This document shows, piece after piece, positions 1-12,271 of a DNA stretch of 64,000 nt. Each line of letters begins with the position of its first letter. The first letter of the stretch is position 1. The translations under genes and the position numbers were made by a program. The notes beneath the pieces were generated by a model, which ran no database searches, was not told where the DNA came from, and saw nothing but the letters and a program-made list of their open reading frames with translations. Source of the DNA: Lineus longissimus (taxonomy: Eukaryota; Nemertea; Pilidiophora; Heteronemertea; Lineidae). The stretch covers positions 5,835,001 to 5,899,000 of the forward strand of contig NC_088326.1 of NCBI RefSeq assembly GCF_910592395.1. Reading direction: 5' to 3'.

Positions 1-1097
1 AAGCAATGGACGTGACATGGCTACAAATGGGTTTTCTTACATGTCATGTGTGTGCCATGGTATTTCATCATTGTTCCTTGATGTTTTGTGGAAATTCGAG
101 TATTCCATGAAAACTAGGAGGCCTATACCTTCGCGTAAGAACTATCAGATCAGTTCTGAAGTGACTGAGATTGTTTAGGTTCTTTCTGTAGCCCAGCGAA
201 TGATGCGCCATCACTACCCTGTAAATACGACCAAACTGGAACCAAGCAAATATGAACAGATTTATATACTAAGACCCCCCCCCCCCCCCTAATCGTTTCT
301 TATCGTAGGTGGGTGGGTGTGTTTCGTGCGTAATCCCTACATTCCGGGGCCCTGTTCACTATGTTCTATGCTCTCCGTTTTCTATGTATCCGTCTATGTT
401 CGCCCATCACGAGAGAATACAAGATTAATGGTATTGGTAGAAATATCTCCAATTAAAAATGACAGAGATGGCGTTGGGCATTGGTTACATACATAGGCTT
501 ATATATAGCAAGTTTGAGTTATGATGAGGAAAAGGGCCAGGGCTGGTCATGGTTATAGAAGCTGGAACTAGCACATATGGGGTATTGTCAGGGTCAGAGT
601 TATTTCATTTATTATTTGCTAGTGATGAATAGTCAGCCCTTCAAAGTTTATTTACAGAATTTTAGGCACCTGTGGAACATTGACAGCGGATTGGGCAACA
701 TAGAGCTCGAGGAATAAACGGGGCGCATAGAACCGGGGACCGTACAGGACTGAGGGAACATAGGTACGTGTCTATAGCACAGCATCGATAGGATGCTGAA
801 ACGCATTAACCAATATTGAAGATTGAGATTGGAAACTGCAGGATGCAAAGGAAAATTACAGGCCCTGATAATGCCCAATATTACGAATACATGCGCAGAC
901 TATTTGTCATCCATTCAAGGCATCTAAAGCGGTGAAGGATTATCTTCGCTGTGTGGCCTCTTGCAAAGTATTCTAATCATAATGATTTAGGATCGTTGAA
1001 TATGTTTGAGCCGATAAATGATTTTGTTATCTTTGTAAATATACGGTATATATGAACAAACCCTTTTTTTGACTACATGTACACGTTTGAAAGACAG
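1..1097. other. Intergenic stretch with poly-C run
   Basis: No gene is supported. A run of 15 C lies at 275-289. Around 690-790 there are several phrases of the type ACATAGAACCGGGG, which recur near 45700-45860, so this is probably a degraded dispersed repeat. The rest looks like unique AT-rich DNA. Confidence 0.5.
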
Positions 1098-1550
1098 AGA
1101 ATATTCACTAGTTGGAGGCTTTTTCCGACTACTTAACGGTTTCTCTAACTTTTTCCTGATTTATCCGGCTAAAGTCCGACATTGTCCGACTTTTTCCGGA
1201 AAGGTCAACATTCAAGAAAACCTGCGAAAAATACTAGAGGGCTTCCCAAAATATGACATTATGTTAAGGCCTATGTTGAATGGGGTTAATGAGGTGTGAG
1301 CTCAGAGTGACCCTGAGTGTGAATACTAATTAGCTCACTCAATAAGGTCACCTCATTTACCCAATTCAACAAAGGGCTTTAATCTTTATTGCCCTTGCCC
1401 TATATACCAGGGAAGACTTGGTATTTTTCACAGGTTTTTTAGAAATCCGACCTTTCAGGGAAAAGTTGGACAGCGTCGAACTTTTGTCGGATAAATCAGG
1501 AAAAAGTTAGAGAAACCGAAAATAGTCTCCTGCTAGTGATTATTCATTAC
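1098..1550. mobile_element. Palindromic inverted-repeat element, copy 1
   Basis: The two halves are imperfect reverse complements. GGTTTCTCTAACTTTTTCC at 1138 pairs with its complement ending at 1517. Pairing continues outwards (ATTCACTAG against CTAGTGAT) and inwards (GGTCACCTCATT against AATGAGGTG). The centre near 1300-1340 holds TGTGAATACTAATTAGCTCA. A second, more eroded copy sits at 61032-61335 with the same centre, so this is a dispersed family. It has no coding capacity and is best read as a MITE-like non-autonomous DNA element. No clear target duplication was found, so the outer limits are approximate. Confidence 0.6.
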
Positions 1551-4272
1551 TGTTGAGAGGTTGCTGATGACATGGATCGTTAGAATGTGCAAAACTACAA
1601 ATTTCAAAGTTTCGTGAATGCATGATCGACAGGTATAAAGTTTCTTAATTTCAATGGGACGATCTTCACCTTCATCAGTCCAGAAGTCTGCCATGATTAC
1701 TGTAACCATGTGACGAAATGAAATGTATTGATTGGCTATCGCAGGTGAATCGCGTCGGAAACCTTCCCCAACTTCATGACCTGAAGATCGGGCCGCATCG
1801 CAGGGGTATTCGCACTTCATGACTGACTGCGACTCGGCCTCATAAGACTGGATCAATTCAGTCTTGTAAGACTGGTTCGTGTGATCGACTGCTGACTACT
1901 GCCTACGGTAGGTCGTATATTTTTTTCCGCATTATCCCACCCGATCGGCAGAGTCTTAAGCAATCGCGTCGGGCTCGAGTCGTATAATGTGGCAAGGCCT
2001 TCAGGCCTAAGAGCGCCTGCAAATCGTGTGTCTTGGTGACCCTGGGATTGCCCGTTCAGTTTGTGTGTTTGGGGAATATTTTATACCCGCTAAAAGGAGA
2101 CTGAGGTAAAACATTCTCCTGTGATGCTTTTAAGGAAGCAAAGTTCATCAACGAATATATTTTCATAACAAATATTTTTTCTTATTTTTAACTGTTTATG
2201 AGGACATCATTGCATCGCCTGTTTGGCGATCCATCTTATTTTGGTCGGTCAAGTTTTGTGCGATTTGATGATTTGCCTGGTGAAGTTAACGCTACATTAC
2301 ATATCCAAAGTTATTGTCCGGGAGATGTATGTGGCCTGCAGACGAGGCTCACGCAAACAAAACATTCGTTTTAACACTACTGACAAATTGAGGAGCGGTG
2401 TTAGTAATAAATGATTTTGGAAAAGTTATGAAATCCATTTCCAGGTATATCCAGAATCTACTCGGTCTATTCAAATATCCTTTTTAGTGATATTGCTATA
2501 CATACTACACATAGCCCTAAAGTACATATGATTATAATGTCGAGGTCTTTAAGTGTATGTGAAAAGAGACCCTACGTATACGATGAATAGGATTCCACTT
2601 ATGTTCATTTTGTTAAATTGTTGAAAAGGAAATAGAAAATACAACTTTACTTAAAAACATCATACTTTAAGCAAATCCGAGTATCAAAATCTATAGAATT
2701 AACAATAACAAGGTCTCTTATATTTGTGAAAAGTATCGAAATGCGGTATTGAGCCTATAAACTCGTCAGATCTATTATTACTCTTGCCATTGGTAGAGAA
2801 ATTCTTTTGAAAACCAACGAATACATTATTGACAATTTATCCTGAAAATATGCTTTTAGTTTGCACCACAATCGTTGACAAAAGTTATCATTTATTCAGT
2901 AGCTTGATCATTTTTAAGCATGTTCATGCTACTGTCATTGATAAGTATTTGCACAGCGCCGGGGGGCCTGATATTTTTCTGAAATGCTTGTGTTGTTTTT
3001 CTGCCGCGCGAGGTTGCCGTAGGCATGTTTAGATTTTTTGTGATTGAGTCGAACGATTATCTGAGTTGACATTCTTTGACATGCTGAAGCACTGAGCGTA
3101 GTCGAGATAAAAGGTTTCTCTCATTTTCTTAATCAACGAACTTTGTTGATTCGACTGCATGTAGTAGTGAGGCATGTATCAGTAAGGAAGATACATTTCA
3201 TGGCTTTAGTTCAGCCATGTTTTTAGGGCTTCTTATAAAAGTTACTTTTAACATAACTAATCTAAAGTGCACTTCATAATTATACCATAGCCAAGCCATG
3301 GTGTGTGATGTGTCGATGGCGTAAAACATACTTTGGTGATACACTGAAATATCCCTTTGAGTTAACTAAACCACACAACTAACTGTTATCCCACTGTCAC
3401 GACCACTACTTGGATTTCGACAGACTCATGTCCCAGCAATTTGGCTCCTCTGAGTTACTGTCTACATCAAAGAGAGCTAACACCTTGTTCTCTGGCTAAG
3501 GTGTTTTGGTTGGGTACTTCGTCTTGGACCTAATTTATGGTGTCATTTGCAAGAAATGCTATAGCTGGGCCAGAAATCAATCAAATTAGGCCGGCATGTA
3601 TTCAAAACACGGCCAGCATGTCAACTTCTTTCATGCATGGACAGTCTGCACAGCTATTGAAAGTGGCCCGTAGTAGCGGTAGGGTGATGATAATCTTGGT
3701 TCACTGTTAGGTAGAGTCATATTTGGTGGAAAATGCCAACTACTTTGAAAGCTTCTTACAGTATCTCCTAAACAGGGTAAGCTATCGAAAAACGAAGGCA
3801 CATGTATCTTTCACTTTTGAACAAGTTAGTTCTCTTCCAAAGATTTACGTGGCTTGGCAGCCAAGGTGTTAAACATGATGTAGCAAAGGTGCAGAATATG
3901 AATAGATGTCCAATTGTTTGCTTGAAATAGATACTTCGCTTAGTCCTTCCTCGTCACATCAAAGATAATCAGCATGAAAGCATTTTTCAAAATTATTGAC
4001 TAATTCATAGTATACGTCAATGCCTTCTTTAATGAGACTAGTTCCCAACGCAAATATGTTTTTCGAAAATAGAGGTGGCTGTAAAACGAGAAATCAAGAA
4101 ATCAAGAAATGAATTCTTGTAAAATGAGAAATGAGTTAGGTAACCAAGTTAGGTATAAAACCTGAATTGCAGAAAAGAGCTTGATTGGAATCTTGTTTTA
4201 AAGGTTATAAATCAGCCTGGGTGGAGTGTGTGCCAACTGTATGTGCTGTTTGACTGCTTATGTTGCAGGGAA
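1551..4272. other. Intergenic stretch
   Basis: No gene is supported. A minus-strand open frame ending at 1533 (starting at 1856) has a protein-like stretch beginning MADFWTDEGEDRP, but it has no recognisable domain, partner exon or conservation evidence. The rest is AT-rich and featureless by eye. Confidence 0.35.
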
Positions 4273-4545
4273 CTTCGTCCTACGTGGCGCTTGACTGTGG
4301 TGACCTCCAGCGCTTGACTAGGCTGACCTCACGCTGTATCATTTAAAGGCGTATCTTGCTGGAAGTTGTTATTAAAGGGTAATGATGCTGTGAAGTTCCT
4401 GCGAAAGGTGGCGCTTGACTAGACTGACCTCAGGATGTATCATTAGCGGTATCTTGCTGGAAATTGCTGTTAAAGGGTAATTATGCTGAGTGAACTTCCT
4501 ACTATAGATGAGCGATTGACTAGGCTAACCTCACGCTGTATCATA
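4273..4545 (+). repeat. Tandem repeat, period about 100 bp
   Basis: The phrase CGCTTGACTA, followed by GACCTCACGCTGTATCAT and TATCTTGCTGGAA, recurs at about 4311, 4412 and 4512, giving two and a half to three diverged copies. A partly inverted match (CAGCAACTTCCAGCACGATA) follows near 4602-4625. No coding potential is seen. Confidence 0.65.
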
Positions 4546-4828
4546 TACATGTATATATCTTACGCCACCTATAGCAGAAAGTGCATAGCATCAATACCCT
4601 TTGACAGCAACTTCCAGCACGATACGAGACAAGACCACTAATGAATATTCATAGGTTGGAGGGTCGAGGCCTATCAATTAGACGAGTGCATGTTTTTTAC
4701 TCTCAAGTACATATTTGGAGAGGTATTGAAAAAATATTTGCTGTGGCAAGTCTACAGATATAAAGAAATTATTTGCTGAAAAAATTAATTTCGAATTTTG
4801 CTAATTGGGTAATAGGGGGCGTGTTTTG

Positions 4829-4941
4829 AGTTTTTTCTCCCCAACTGCAAACGCAAACGCCTATTCCATTGTTCAAGCTCCTGATCATCACGATGGGACG
4901 GGCGTTCGCGTTGGCCTTTCGGGGAATTTGCGAAAACTTAC
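4829..4941. repeat. Foldback repeat (GGGAGTTTTTGCAAAT family), copy 1
   Basis: The ends are inverted relatives of each other: GAGTTTTTTCTCCCCAACTGC against GGGGAATTTGCGAAAACT. The centre contains ATTGTTCAAGCTCCTGATCATC. The same architecture recurs at 33542-33653 and 40561-40697, so this is a small dispersed foldback or MITE family. Confidence 0.55.
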
Positions 4942-7812
4942 TGTTGTCTTTCTCATACCGTGCAGGCGTTAAATGTTATGGATGTTAAGGGACTAACGAC
5001 AAGAACGAGAACGACTTGAACTGGCAGTGGCGCCACAGTCGCACAAGGTTCGGCTCTAACGTTTAATTTGTGATCATATCCAAAGTGAGAATACATATAT
5101 CTGCCCACAAAGATTTTAAATGAAAGAAAAGTAACGTGCCAAAGAAGTCGTCTTAGTGTCATGGTCGACTAACATGTCGTTATAATTTCCCGACTGCTCG
5201 TTGGCTCTTCGTAATCAAATTTTCAAACACGAATTTACAAATTCAGTGGAGTTCTTCATCTGTATATTTTCGCAAAATAAAAAAAGCATCCAGTGAAAGT
5301 ATTCTTGGACAGCCATTTGAAGCTCAAGTCGTCCTCATTCTAGTAAACTTCCTTAAACCTCTCTTGCAAGATCTTGGTCCAAGGTCAGGAGTGAATGATT
5401 CAGGCCTTGCATGACATTCTCACACTTATATAAGAGTAATTAATGTTATGAAGTAGATCAGCACAGCATTTGTGAAAATGCAATCCGGGCCTGAATCGTG
5501 CCGTAAACATGATTGCTTGTCTTCGGGCGACATTAATCATCGCAATGATCTGCGATAACATCAAACAGTCGCAGTGTTGACCGAGCTATCGCAGGTGCTT
5601 GTGATGACTTCCGGAGACTAGGGTTTAAAAAAACAACTTTGCCCCTGGGCCGGATTTAAGCAAAACCTATTATGCTACTCCTTTCCATCATTCCAACACT
5701 ACAGAAAAAAAGGTACATGACATGGCGATAAAGATATCGCATACCAAAAATAATGTCTCGTAATTAGGAATTAGATCTTGCTGCATCAGTTTAATAGTAT
5801 GTCGCCCGCAGCAAAACTCTTATCAAAGTTAAAACAAAACTTGATATGTCGAAATCAATAAATGTCGCCAAGGGGAGGTATTGGCAAGAGTTGGAATTAC
5901 CAATGATTATGATATATCTATAGATTTTGTAAGTCTTTTCACGGCACAACAAGCCTCGAGTAAACGGTGGTGTCCCGTATAATTACATGTTATTCTATGA
6001 CGTAATGAGAACGTGACAAATCCAATCCCGTCGGAGAACGTTTGATCTTGTTTGTAATTCTGCCAGAGTTTTGTTGATATACTTTTTTTAGAGGATAATA
6101 TAAATCTTTATAGATGTTTGTATTGTAGGGAATCTAGAGAAAGTAAAAATTATGTAAGCCTGCTACAACCCGAGTCAGTGACCTTGTTTGTGAGCAGCTT
6201 TTGTACCTCGCTGACATTGAGAGCTTACTAGCGGGAGTTCTCCCAGCAGGTCTGACCATGCCACATGATACAACAGGATGGCGCCAGATTCCCGATCCTT
6301 CATCAGGTTTGGGAAATGAGAGTGGGGCAACCCAGCCGCGTAAAACAATAAAAAAATGTTAACCGTAACGTCTAACATCTAAGTGAAAATAATCTACCAA
6401 AATACTAGTTATGAAAGGAGGAGTGGTGATACACGATGATGCATACATCAAAAGTTTTAAGGAAACGGATGCCTACATTATGATAAAAATAAAAATTTGG
6501 GATGACCACAATAGGAGACCGCAGGATCTCACACAAATCGCGGCCGGGAAATTGAAATGGCTCAGGCATTTATTGAGAGAAAAAGCTCACATCATCAACA
6601 GACACAGGCCATCAGCCTGATGGCACCCACTAGCAAGGTGACGACCAAGTACACTCCGCACCTGGAGACGATGCAAGAAGATTGAAGTGTAGTCCTTGTA
6701 GTTTTCAGTCGAGGCATTTGCGCAGAAAAGCCGTAGAAACCGACGGTTCACAATTTCATTATGAGAAAATGACAGTTAACATCATGGGAAACTAACTGAC
6801 AGTTTATATTTAAAGGGTAACGTTGACGTAATCGTAAGAAATATCACTATCACTAAAGTTGCTTGCAAAAACGAGAGATATTCATATACATCATCCATAC
6901 AGGCTGTGCCGGTAATACATTTTGAACGTTTCCTTTCCTTTTAACATGATTATGAGTGTTTTCCCCTTATACATGTAGTTTGGTAACGCTGAGAGACAGA
7001 TTGACATGTTTTTCAGCGTCTCCTGCTACCGGTAATAGGAAGTCATGGCCTCTCTGGCTGTCTATTTTATGGAAGAAATGAAATCTTGGGAACAACCACA
7101 CATATGTTAAACCGACATCAAAGTCGATTGTTGCGCCTTATAAGCATAAAACCAGAGCGGTTTTGCGCCAGAGTCTGCTGTTTTTGCATTTCAAATTTCG
7201 TCGCAACGGCGAACTACGGCAGCTTTGGGCTCTAGTGGATTCGCTCCATAAGATATTTTTTTTCCATTATAGGAGCCTTGTCAGCTGAGAATGCAAATAG
7301 AACACGTCAAACAGCCATTTGTATGTGTATACAAGTATGTGTTTTATTGATCTATGGTCCGAAACCAAACAAGATGTTTGAGGTAAAGGATTGTCAGTTC
7401 GGAAACAAATTCTTTAGATGAGCCTCATGATCATTTTTAGGGCCACATGAATAGGCCATATTTTGTTTCTGGCTGTTTCACTTTCATTCTTGACGCATGA
7501 GTAGATGGACATAAAACGATTATTACCTGAACCAAAATTGGTTGAAAAATAACCCTTACTAAGCGGAAAAATTACAAATGCATTGCGCTACGAAAAAATA
7601 TGGCTACTAAAACTAAGAAATCCAGCTTGCATTTGAACCCACAGTCAATAAAAGCCAAACTTAAACTAGAACTGAGAATTCATTGGTCTTGTTAGTGGCA
7701 ACTGAAAGCTAAAGATACCAACTGCGCCACGGGGAAATGGAGGTGGCACGTGATAGATTGAGGAATTTGAGCTGCTGGTCATTATTGAAAGTCTATAAAC
7801 ACAAATTTTACT
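4942..7812. other. Intergenic stretch
   Basis: No gene is supported. Short open frames at 4953-5162 (minus), 6175-6378 (minus) and 6411-6620 (plus) lack splice-site context or recognisable domains. No repeats stand out. Confidence 0.4.
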
Positions 7813-7820
7813 GTTGTGAT
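7813..7820 (+). repeat. Putative 8-bp target-site duplication, left
   Basis: GTTGTGAT directly precedes the element and is repeated at 8606-8613 directly after it. Confidence 0.65.
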
Positions 7821-7825
7821 GGTGT

Positions 7826-7905
7826 ATTCCTGTTTCGCCTATTCCTGTTCCGCCTATTCCTGTTTCGCCTATTCCTGTTTCGCCTAATTCCTGTTTCGCC
7901 TATTC
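7826..7905 (+). repeat. 15-bp minisatellite array, left terminus
   Basis: Five units of ATTCCTGTTTCGCCT plus a partial one. The second unit has one substitution and the fifth one extra A. The array is the left terminus of the transposon at 7821-8605. Confidence 0.85.
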
Positions 7906-8505
7906 AAATGTATTGCTAACCTCCCCACAGACGTAGGAATATGAACCGTCCCTTACTGACCGACCAAACCCGAGGAGAGCCACATATGTACGCATTGAAA
8001 CAATACGTCAATGGAGAGAGGGACATAATGAGTTACGTTGATGCCATCAGTTACCCTGTCTGACATAATATCATGATATGTATTTTCCACCTTGTTTGAC
8101 TTTATATGTGCTGTACCTACATGTATATTATGACATGGGTTTTACAGCTGATTTTGATCAAATAATTATGAGAATGTACAATATTATGTATTTTTATCAA
8201 AAACTCATGAATTCAGTTTTCATAAAATAAACGACTGCTTTACTCTACTTAATCTATTAGTTTTTACTGTGTGTCAGTATGGTCCTATGGTCCTATGGTC
8301 AAATAAGTCCCGGACTGTCCCCGCTTTCAAGGTGACTCTTTCAAAACGGTCATGGCATAACAAAGTTGATGGCATTTGATTAGTCAAATTGTCATCACAT
8401 CGTTAACATCATCCAATTGTCCCCTCACATTTTCCCCATAAAATGGACATGCATCCCTAAGGTTCCCCGTGGGAGAGTCGATTTATTGTAGGGGTACTGG
8501 AAAGT

Positions 8506-8600
8506 AGGCGAAACAGGAATAGGCGAAACAGGAATAGACGAAACAGGAATTTTGTAGGCGAAACAGGAATAGGCGAAACAGGAATAGGCGAAACAGGCAT
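8506..8600 (-). repeat. 15-bp minisatellite array, right terminus
   Basis: Six units of AGGCGAAACAGGAAT, the reverse complement of the left array, with a 5-nt insertion (TTTGT) after the third unit. The last unit ends GGCAT, which matches the outermost left end after inversion. Confidence 0.85.
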
Positions 8601-8605
8601 AAACC

Positions 8606-8613
8606 GTTGTGAT
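8606..8613 (+). repeat. Putative 8-bp target-site duplication, right
   Basis: GTTGTGAT matches 7813-7820 exactly and abuts the right terminus of the element. Confidence 0.65.
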
Positions 8614-9624
8614 TTCAGTTTTCTCTTGTTCTAGATTATTCGTTAGGTCTAGCCTAGTTAGTTGTCTGCAGAGTCACAGACAGTCACGTACAGTCGATCG
8701 GGTCATTAAACACAATGGGAAACGTTCTATAAAGTCGCATAAAATTGCCTTGTAGTGCAAGAAACCATTATTTCTCGTGATTTAAATGCTTGCATTCAGA
8801 TTAAGGGAAGATCTGCAACGCATTTATTTCTTATTCAGTTTGATTATTTAGAGTCCGTTGAAGTGGGAGGGCACACAATGGGAACCACACCGCCACAATG
8901 TTAAACGTTTAGAATTCAGTGGGTGCGATTTATGTCCACGGCAAAAGTTGATTAACACCGCTAATTTCCATGGATATTAGCCAGGAATGTTTTCAAGGCA
9001 AGAGAAACATATGATTTTTAAATAGATACTAAATAGTAAAGTACTGAGCTTATTAGATTTTATGTCCAAGCCAAAGATTGACCTAAAACGTTGGCGAAAA
9101 CGAGTGCATTTCTGAGCGCTGGAGGTCACTAGATTGTACGAGAAACTTTCGACTCAGCTGCGCAACAACAACACTGACTCCGGCTCGAGAGCTGGAGTCA
9201 TAAATACATCAGATCAGTAGCTCGTGCTTTAAAACCCAAAACGATCCGGACAAAAACATTGACAAGGACTATGAACATAACAAAGCCATTCGCAAAAAAA
9301 GGGGAGAGTTATCAGAAACACAGTTCTCAATTCATCGCGAAATATAGTTTTACATGTTCTAGGTGCTGATCTATGAACACACTTTCGGTGCCACTCCATG
9401 ACGTATACGCTAGTGTGCTAAACGATGGAGATCTCCGTCATGAATTTAAATTTGCCACCAGTGATGACGAAGCAATCTTCCCTCGACGAAATCGTCTGCT
9501 ACGTTTACCGATTCAACCAAGATCGCACAGTTAGGTCGGGGTTATTTTTAGCCTCGCAGACGATCCGATTGCGAACAATCACACGTTTCAATTTCGGTCG
9601 CGCTTTTCAGCAGTTCGTCAGTCG
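8614..9624. other. Intergenic stretch
   Basis: Nothing recognisable is seen. It precedes the long hairpin at 9625. Confidence 0.4.
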
Positions 9625-9871
9625 AATACTTGACTTGCCAAACTCAGCTCGACGCCGAACTGCAGCGCCACTCGCGGACAAAGATAGAACAACTCGACAT
9701 TTTTTCACCGGTTTCCTTGCTGCACATGCGTACCAGCGTCATCTTTTGTTGATTTCCGCTGGTACGCATGCGCAGCGAGAAAACCGGTGAAAAAAATGTC
9801 GAGTTGTTCTATCTTTGTCCGCGAGTGGCGCTGCAGTTCGGCGTCGAGCTGAGTTTGGCAAGTCAAGTATT
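9625..9871. repeat. Long hairpin, arms of about 114 bp with 18-nt loop
   Basis: The left arm (9625-9738) and right arm (9757-9871) are reverse complements with one length difference in a T/A run and a few mismatches near the loop. The outer 85 bp or so are identical. The inner part of the right arm contains ACGCATGCGCA, which resembles an NRF1 site. The near identity suggests a recent inverted duplication or an assembly fold-back artefact. It could also be a short foldback element. Confidence 0.85.
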
Positions 9872-9943
9872 GGTAGCAGATTCGGATTCGGATTTGAGTG
9901 ATTTAGATCAGAGTTATAGTGATGAAGAAGACGAGCAGGTTAG
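9768..9943 (+). CDS. Possible exon encoding an acidic Ser/Asp-rich segment
   Basis: An open frame from the ATG at 9768 runs through the right hairpin arm into an acidic stretch, DSDSDLSDLDQSYSDEEDEQ. It ends at CAG followed by GTTAGT at 9944, a good donor. Such acidic N-terminal segments are common in nuclear and transposase-derived proteins, but there is nothing more to identify it. Most of the frame lies inside the hairpin, so the coding potential may be incidental. The next acceptor-like site (TTTTGCAG near 10116) would lead straight to a stop in phase 0. Confidence 0.18.
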
Positions 9944-11884
9944 TAATGATTTTGACCTTTTTTTTCTCTTTTTTGCGAAATTCACTACATATCAACTTCA
10001 CATGTTTCTCAATTATATATTCTGTATATCTCTTCAAATTATCTTTAAAAAACTTATGTCACTATTCGTATCTTCATAAACTAACGTAACTATTTGCATA
10101 TATTTTTATTTTGCAGTAGTTTAAGCCTTCGGCTTTTAACTGTAAAATACATGTACAATATAAACCGAATAAACTCTTTGTAAAAAAAAATGATTTTGAC
10201 CCAGGTTGACTAAGGACAGGGAAAACAACACAGAAATTACAGGTAGAAATCTTTATTATTTCTATTTTTATCAATTATCTGAAAAAAGATGAAAAGGGGC
10301 GTAACCTCAGCAAACGGGCGAAAATGAGAAAAAACGCTCAGTGTCCAAGGAAGGTGATAATCCTTTTCTTACTCAAACAGAACATGATTAAGGAATGCCA
10401 TTTACCCTCGAGCTCGCTTCAAGATAACCCATGCCTCTGTTCATAAAAACAAATTGTTGTCCTGGCCAAAAAAGCATGCACGTGCCTAGCTTAACTCCGG
10501 CAAAAAGAAAACAGTAACATTGTGCTACCATGACACAAGCCCCCAGCACATATGTTCGTTTCTCTTTCTTTGATTTTTTGTTTCTTTTTGGACAGCAACT
10601 AACATGAATAATAGAATCGTCACATACTAAATAGGAATAGAAAACAGAGTAGGGCATGCAGGTCAATCACCAACGCCAGAGTCAAACACCAGGCACGCTG
10701 CTCCTTGCTGCAATCAGGAAGTTATTTCATGACATACTGATGGCAGCCAAACAAATGCCAGTGTTTCATCTTGCCTGATTGGACGAAAAACTAACTTAGA
10801 TATTTGGTAGTTGTAATGCGGTGCTGGTATACATTACATCAAGAATGCACAAATACATGTACTTCATTTAATTGGTCTTTACATAGTATTGATAACGTAT
10901 GTGTTGTTGTTTTTTTCATGATCAGTGTAAGGGACTTACAATTATATCAGTTGATCGGCATTTGAAAGAAAAGCGTCTTCCTGGCAAATCATTGCTTGCA
11001 TGTCATCTTGTTTTTCCCTTAGTAGGTACAGATGGACACTTCATAACTGTACCACTGATAGACAAGAGCCTTGCCCAGTCGCCTCGATAGCCGTCGGTTT
11101 AACGCCTCTCACGTTATAACGCGCCAGAAGATGATGCAATGTTATTGGGTCACCTGATATACGTAGAAGTGATCACAATGTAAGACAAAAAGAGACGACT
11201 TTTTTATACAAATACAGACAATAGTCTGGAGTCTGTGTGTGAACGGTGAGAACTATGCCTTATTCGTTTGCTCTTGTTTGCGTTTATCACATGACATAAG
11301 TTGCTGTTTAAGCAAACATTGTGTACAACGTTATGTAAATAATGTTCAGCCTATCAACTCTGTTGGCGTTGTAAAACATCTTCGCTTTTGTCGTTTTTAG
11401 TATTTCATACATCGAAAATGAGCAACGAGAACTGTATCTGTTTTTCACACCCAGTATATACCGTACAATGATGGCGTGTATCCAGAGAATAACCCGGCGT
11501 TTTCTCTATTATATATATATCTATGTTTGCTTTTGTCCTTTCTTTTGCAAGCAACCCAACATCAGTAACAGTCTACTAGCTTCAGATATAAATCAATCGC
11601 TGATACTGTATTTCTGTGAGGACCTCACATGTGTTGCATAGTCGTATATTATATAATATGTATGTTGTATATAGTGCACATTAACTGATAACTTTGTCTA
11701 AAATGATAAGTTCATCATTTGGTGGAAAACGATTTTAGTCATCGATACATTTTCTTTTTGGAGCCACCCGATATCCTTGATTGACCATCGATATTATTAA
11801 AGGCAATATTACCAAGCTGTCGGCTGCCCAGTCACCTCCTATTCTACATAATTAGATAAAATCAACAAATTGGACAAAAAAGGA
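9944..11884. other. Intergenic stretch
   Basis: No gene is supported. It is AT-rich with a short TATATATA run near 11510. No repeat family seen elsewhere in the window recurs here. Confidence 0.4.
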
Positions 11885-12115
11885 AAATTGTGACCCGCTC
11901 TACCAAAACTAGGCGCTTGTCGCATCTGAACTTGACAGGTTGATACGGACTTGTTGTTCATTTCCCTATTGTAGACCTTTTGTGAAATGTGACCAAATCA
12001 GTTTGTAATAGATTTCACAAAAGGTCTACAATAGGGAAATGAACAACAAGTCCGTATCAACCTGTCAAGTTCAGATGTGACAAGCGCCTAGTTTTGGTAG
12101 AGCGGGTCACAATTT
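11885..12115. repeat. Near-perfect hairpin, 104-bp arms
   Basis: The arms 11885-11988 and 12012-12115 are reverse complements with a single mismatch (GTCGCATC against GATGTGAC), separated by 23 nt. There is no coding content. It lies 156 bp before the 5' LTR but is not part of the retrotransposon. Either a foldback MITE or a recent inverted duplication would fit. Confidence 0.9.
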
Positions 12116-12266
12116 CTAAATCTGACTGATTATCATGCTTTTCTGATGTTGACTCCGATTTGACGTGATACCTCTTCATGCGTTGATCCTTTCCATGTGC
12201 GACGATACACTAGTATATAAGGCGTTTCCTGGAGCCATTGATCGACCCTGTGTCGACTTGGTGTAT

Positions 12267-12271
12267 ACTAT
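12267..12271 (+). repeat. 5-bp target-site duplication, left
   Basis: ACTAT directly precedes the 5' LTR and recurs directly after the 3' LTR (19179-19183). A 5-bp duplication is usual for Ty3/gypsy integrases. Confidence 0.95.

Larger units (their letters stand above)
7821..8605. mobile_element. Non-autonomous DNA transposon with 15-bp tandem-repeat termini
   Basis: The 785-bp element is bounded by inverted ends: GGTGTATTCCTGTTTCGCCT on the left, and the complement of GGTTTATGCCTGTTTCGCCT on the right. Each end is an array of the same 15-bp unit in opposite orientation. The 8-mer GTTGTGAT directly abuts both sides (7813-7820 and 8606-8613), as expected of a target duplication. Eight base pairs and the pattern nTnnnnAn fit the hAT superfamily, although the ends do not start with the usual CA. 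The interior (7906-8505) has no transposase. Foldback elements with repeat-array termini, such as Drosophila FB, are a structural analogue. Confidence 0.75.
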
